Source of the DNA: a virus
Length of the DNA stretch: 31,998 bases
Direction: 5' to 3' (one strand)
Virus record (IMG/VR): IMGVR_UViG_3300037070_001458
Location: 1 to 31,998 of that record
Part shown: one piece after another, positions 29,974 to 31,998 of the stretch
Position numbering within the stretch: the stretch's first letter is position 1
Layout: every line of letters starts with the position of its first letter
Program-made: the position numbers and the translations under genes
The notes under the pieces: model-generated
What the model was told of the DNA's origin: nothing
Seen by the model: the letters and a program-made list of their open reading frames with translations, nothing else
The model's database searches: none

Positions 29974-31440
29974 ATGCGGGTGGCCAAGTTCACCGCAGCG
30001 CTAGCAACAGCACTCACGTTGGGAGTCGTCATCGCGACTGCTGTTGGGGCTGAGGGTGGCGGGAGCTATGGCACCACCACGACCACGCATCGGGCCTACA
30101 CGACGACGACAGGGGCGGCGACATCAACAACGAGCGGTACCTCCACATCTACAACCACACCTACTACGACATCGTCACCCACGTCTTCCACGACTATGTC
30201 GACATCCCCCTCGACAACTACGACGACCGAGGTGGGGACCACGACGGTGGTGGGGACGACACCCCAAGGGGTGACGACTACCACCCTCCCAGGTACCACG
30301 ACTACGACCTCGACCACTATTCCGACCACCACGACGACGGAGGCGCCGAAGAAGGTCTTCGTCTGCAAGTTCGTGGGGACGCCGGGGGTTGACGAGCGGC
30401 TCCAGACCGGCCAGAACCCGATCTCGGTCAGCGTCAACGCGATCCCCAACTGGTCAGGGACCATCGGGGAGTTCTTCGCTGACGCCCAGGGCCGCTCATT
30501 GGTCATCGCCTTCGATGTGGGCCAGCCTGAGCCGAGCGTGTCGGAGTGCCTGCCGCAAACGGGTACAACGACGACATCGACTACATCGACTACCGCTCCC
30601 TCTACGACGACCTCCACCGTGCCGCCTACAAGCACGTCTACGACAGGGGTGACGACATCAACGAGCACGACAACGACGACATGCCCGGACTGCGTCCCGG
30701 ACACCCAGGCCCCGAGCACGACCACGACTGTCCCGCCGTCGACCACTACCACCTCCGCACCACCCACGACGACGACGGCACCCACTACGAGTACGTCGAC
30801 CACCGTCGCCCCAACTACGGTCCCCGAGTCCTCAACGACGACGACCGTCGCACCATCCACCACGTCTACGACTACGACGACAACTACCCCTACAACGACG
30901 ACATCGGGGCCAAGCACGTCCACGTCGAGCACGTCGTCCACGACCCCCTCTACGACAACTACTTCGTCATCGACATCGACAACGACGAGCACCCTGCCTG
31001 AGACGTTCACGTTCGGGGCGGCGGGCACGGTCTGCGTGCGTGAGGTGCCAGTGATCCGGATCACGTTCCAGACCCCCGGCTTCCCCAGTCTGGCCGGTGT
31101 CACTGGTACTCTCACCATGCGTGACATCAACGGAAATCTGGTTTCGACCCAACCTCTGGTCTACCAACCCGGAGCAACCGTGGACGTTCTCTATCCGGGC
31201 ACCTCGGTCAATCCCGATGGTTCGATTGACGACGTACCGGGATGGATTCTCACTGACGACGGCTTCTGGATTCAAGACCCGAGTGATGCTTTCCTCCGAG
31301 ACGGCATCTTCCTGACCTTTGAGGTGAACCCGACAGCGGGGCCGGTGCTCGTCACGTATCCGCCCGAGAGTTCGGCCTGCGCCAACCCAGACGGTCCGTT
31401 CCCGCCGATCGGCCCCGGAATCCTCCCCGCCACGGCATGA
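29974..31440 (+). CDS. Secreted Thr-rich mucin-like protein
   Basis: This 488-residue product has a signal peptide (MRVAKF, hydrophobic 7-24, cleavage near Ala26). Residues 34-124 and 197-340 are Thr/Ser/Pro low complexity, with LPQTG at 193-197. Globular part one (127-192) begins VFVCKFVGTPGVDERLQTGQNP, a motif I recall from actinobacterial secreted proteins. Globular part two (343-488) is a Cys-containing beta domain and ends LPATA, sortase-like but with no membrane anchor after it. The strong ribosome site AGGAGG is five bases before ATG. Likely exported, possibly glycosylated, and acting at the host surface, perhaps in exclusion or biofilm. Function inferred only. Confidence 0.8.
   Translation: MRVAKFTAALATALTLGVVIATAVGAEGGGSYGTTTTTHRAYTTTTGAATSTTSGTSTSTTTPTTTSSPTSSTTMSTSPSTTTTTEVGTTTVVGTTPQGVTTTTLPGTTTTTSTTIPTTTTTEAPKKVFVCKFVGTPGVDERLQTGQNPISVSVNAIPNWSGTIGEFFADAQGRSLVIAFDVGQPEPSVSECLPQTGTTTTSTTSTTAPSTTTSTVPPTSTSTTGVTTSTSTTTTTCPDCVPDTQAPSTTTTVPPSTTTTSAPPTTTTAPTTSTSTTVAPTTVPESSTTTTVAPSTTSTTTTTTTPTTTTSGPSTSTSSTSSTTPSTTTTSSSTSTTTSTLPETFTFGAAGTVCVREVPVIRITFQTPGFPSLAGVTGTLTMRDINGNLVSTQPLVYQPGATVDVLYPGTSVNPDGSIDDVPGWILTDDGFWIQDPSDAFLRDGIFLTFEVNPTAGPVLVTYPPESSACANPDGPFPPIGPGILPATA
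30073..30996 (+). repeat. ACN-rich low-complexity DNA coding the Thr blocks
   Basis: The stretch (about 30073-30345 and 30562-30996, around a normal-complexity gap) is dominated by ACC, ACG and ACT codons with Ser and Pro. Because of the triplet bias, other frames on both strands also stay open (a Val-rich minus frame and an Asp/His-rich plus frame). Confidence 0.8.
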
Positions 31441-31598
31441 GCGACCCGCTGGTGTGTGACCAGTGCGGTCACCGGATGGAGGACCATGACGTGGAGGACC
31501 GCGAGGCCCCCTCACACGGCCGCATACATGGATCGTTCGACGGTGAGACATGGTTGGGCCTGCTGTGCCCAGAAGACGACGACCTGTTACCCGCCTAA
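31437..31598 (+). CDS. 53-residue acidic protein with Cys/His cluster
   Basis: The product starts MSDPLVCDQCGHRMEDHDVE. CDQC plus the following His residues (H12, H17) and a later Cys (C44) give a possible zinc site; the rest is acidic. ATG 31437 overlaps the secreted gene stop as ATGA, so it is probably coupled to it. TAA ends at 31598, overlapping the opposite-strand small gene by four bases. Too short for a family call; the Cys spacing and coupling support it. Confidence 0.65.
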   Translation: MSDPLVCDQCGHRMEDHDVEDREAPSHGRIHGSFDGETWLGLLCPEDDDLLPA

Positions 31599-31693
31599 CG
31601 GCGGAACCACTCCCACAACACGTCGATGAGGGCCAGACCGGCCAGGATGGTGACGGCCAGCACGCGGGCGCCGTCCGTTCCGAGGAAGTCCAT
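31595..31693 (-). CDS. 32-residue single-span membrane peptide
   Basis: Minus-strand ATG 31693 is preceded by GGAG five bases upstream and ends with TAG at 31595. The product is MDFLGTDGARV, then a hydrophobic segment LAVTILAGLALIDVLW, then EWFRR, the charge pattern of a single-span membrane peptide with its C-terminus inside. It overlaps the end of the plus gene by four bases. It could be a small holin-like, spanin-like or membrane-regulatory peptide, but nothing nearby shows lysis genes. It is short, so confidence rests on ribosome site and hydrophobic pattern. Confidence 0.5.
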   Translation of the reverse strand: MDFLGTDGARVLAVTILAGLALIDVLWEWFRR

Positions 31694-31728
31694 GAGTGCT
31701 CCAGTACGTATCACAACAAGTCGCTCAG

Positions 31729-31740
31729 AGAAGATACCAT
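31729..31740. promoter_or_regulatory. Divergent promoter region with overlapping boxes
   Basis: On the plus strand TACCAT (31735-31740) stands exactly six bases before ATG 31747. On the minus strand the same site reads TGG-TATCTT (31729-31737), about 36 bases before the small membrane gene start at 31693. Opposed -10-like boxes in one short gap suggest shared control. Confidence 0.45.
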
Positions 31741-31746
31741 GTCACC

Positions 31747-31941
31747 ATGAACCTCTCTGAGATGATCGACTCAGTGATCGACACGGACGGCGACGGCCGA
31801 GCCGTCGTCAAGATGCTGATCTCCTACGGACACCTGCCACCAGACGCCGACGACCGCCCCGCGGGCCTGACGGCCCGCCAGTGCGCCCTGGCCGAACAGT
31901 TCACCACCAAGTTCCTCGCCTTGGAGAAGGAGGGGTTGTGA
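31747..31941 (+). CDS. 64-residue hypothetical protein
   Basis: The acidic helical product starts MNLSEMIDSVIDTDGDGRAV and ends CALAEQFTTKFLALEKEGL. No family is recognised. ATG 31747 has a leaderless-type TACCAT-N6 spacing and only a weak ribosome site. It ends in a GTGA overlap with a further gene that runs off the right edge, so the two form an operon. Confidence 0.7.
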   Translation: MNLSEMIDSVIDTDGDGRAVVKMLISYGHLPPDADDRPAGLTARQCALAEQFTTKFLALEKEGL

Positions 31942-31998
31942 AGTACCTGGTCGGCTACATCCTCCAGGGCAGCGTGATCGTGGAGGCCGAGAACGAGG
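31938..31998 (+). CDS. Start of a gene cut by the right window edge
   Basis: GTG at 31938 overlaps the preceding stop (GTGA) and follows AAGGAGG. The 20 visible residues (MKYLVGYILQGSVIVEAENE) show a beta-strand start and no signal peptide. Product unknown. Confidence 0.65.
   Translation, partial: MKYLVGYILQGSVIVEAENE

Noticed and set aside
30546-31001. Asp/His/Tyr-rich plus frame inside the Thr-rich gene
   Set aside because: It is a one-base-shifted reading of the same ACG/ACC repeats. The Thr frame has signal peptide, ribosome site and ordered domains.
30096-31130. 344-residue Val-rich minus-strand frame opposite the Thr-rich secreted protein
   Set aside because: ACN triplets read backwards give Val/Gly/Cys codons and few stops. 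There is no start signal and no normal composition.
30550-31440. LPQTG and LPATA as sortase anchoring signals
   Set aside because: Neither is followed by a hydrophobic span and basic tail, so true cell-wall sorting is unlikely. Kept only as a remark in the gene entry.
1-31998. Integrase, attachment site, tRNA, CRISPR, insertion sequence or lysis cassette
   Set aside because: I looked for these on both strands and saw no supported example. The absence may simply reflect the limits of the window.

Overview
The window is a piece of a high-GC double-stranded DNA bacteriophage or prophage. It carries a terminase large subunit, portal, scaffold, major capsid protein, a connector-like gene and a long run of fibre and adhesin genes. 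Nearly all of them lie on the minus strand and are packed with stop-start overlaps. The GC-rich coding, GTG and TTG starts, apparent leaderless promoters and a secreted protein with long Thr/Ser/Pro blocks point to an actinobacterial host. The Thr-block style is familiar from Acidimicrobiia, but that host call is an inference. No integrase, tRNA, rRNA, CRISPR array or insertion sequence was seen.

Read in transcription direction (right to left on the minus strand), 29880-25115 is an early-looking region. It holds a 368-aa zinc-finger/coiled-coil protein followed by a dozen small proteins, several with cysteine clusters and one with a KTSC domain. The terminase (25097-23517) follows, then an HNH homing-endonuclease-like gene, small virion-associated genes, portal (20059-18401), scaffold (18295-17471) and major capsid protein (17452-16064). 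From 15994 to 1 comes the adhesion and connector block: a tail-collar fibre with His-rich motifs, an upper-baseplate-like protein, an 1100-aa collagen-like fibre ending in a peptidase S74 chaperone, a probable head-tail connector, two lectin-like (LamG/concanavalin-type) proteins, a 600-aa repeat protein, a ParB-like-fold protein and a second collagen-like fibre cut by the left edge. No tape measure, tail tube or lysis gene is visible, so morphology cannot be stated.

Plus-strand genes are few: a 77-aa orphan at 20942, a 92-aa acidic protein at 26641, and a right-hand group from 29974 (secreted Thr-rich protein, zinc-binding-like small protein, two further small genes). A 32-aa single-span membrane peptide lies opposite this last group.

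Two modes of gene start are visible. Structural genes mostly use strong Shine-Dalgarno sites, many in TGATG or ATGA overlaps, and several of these sites sit in the loop of a short ATAC-GTAT hairpin. Small genes at divergent junctions instead show TANNNT, exactly six bases, then ATG or GTG, the geometry of leaderless actinobacterial transcripts. Three of these junctions share a CAAAGG-N3-TGGTATC element. The most unusual content is this repeated regulatory grammar, the modular collagen fibre, the repeat-flanked lectin protein and the phage-borne secreted Thr-rich protein.
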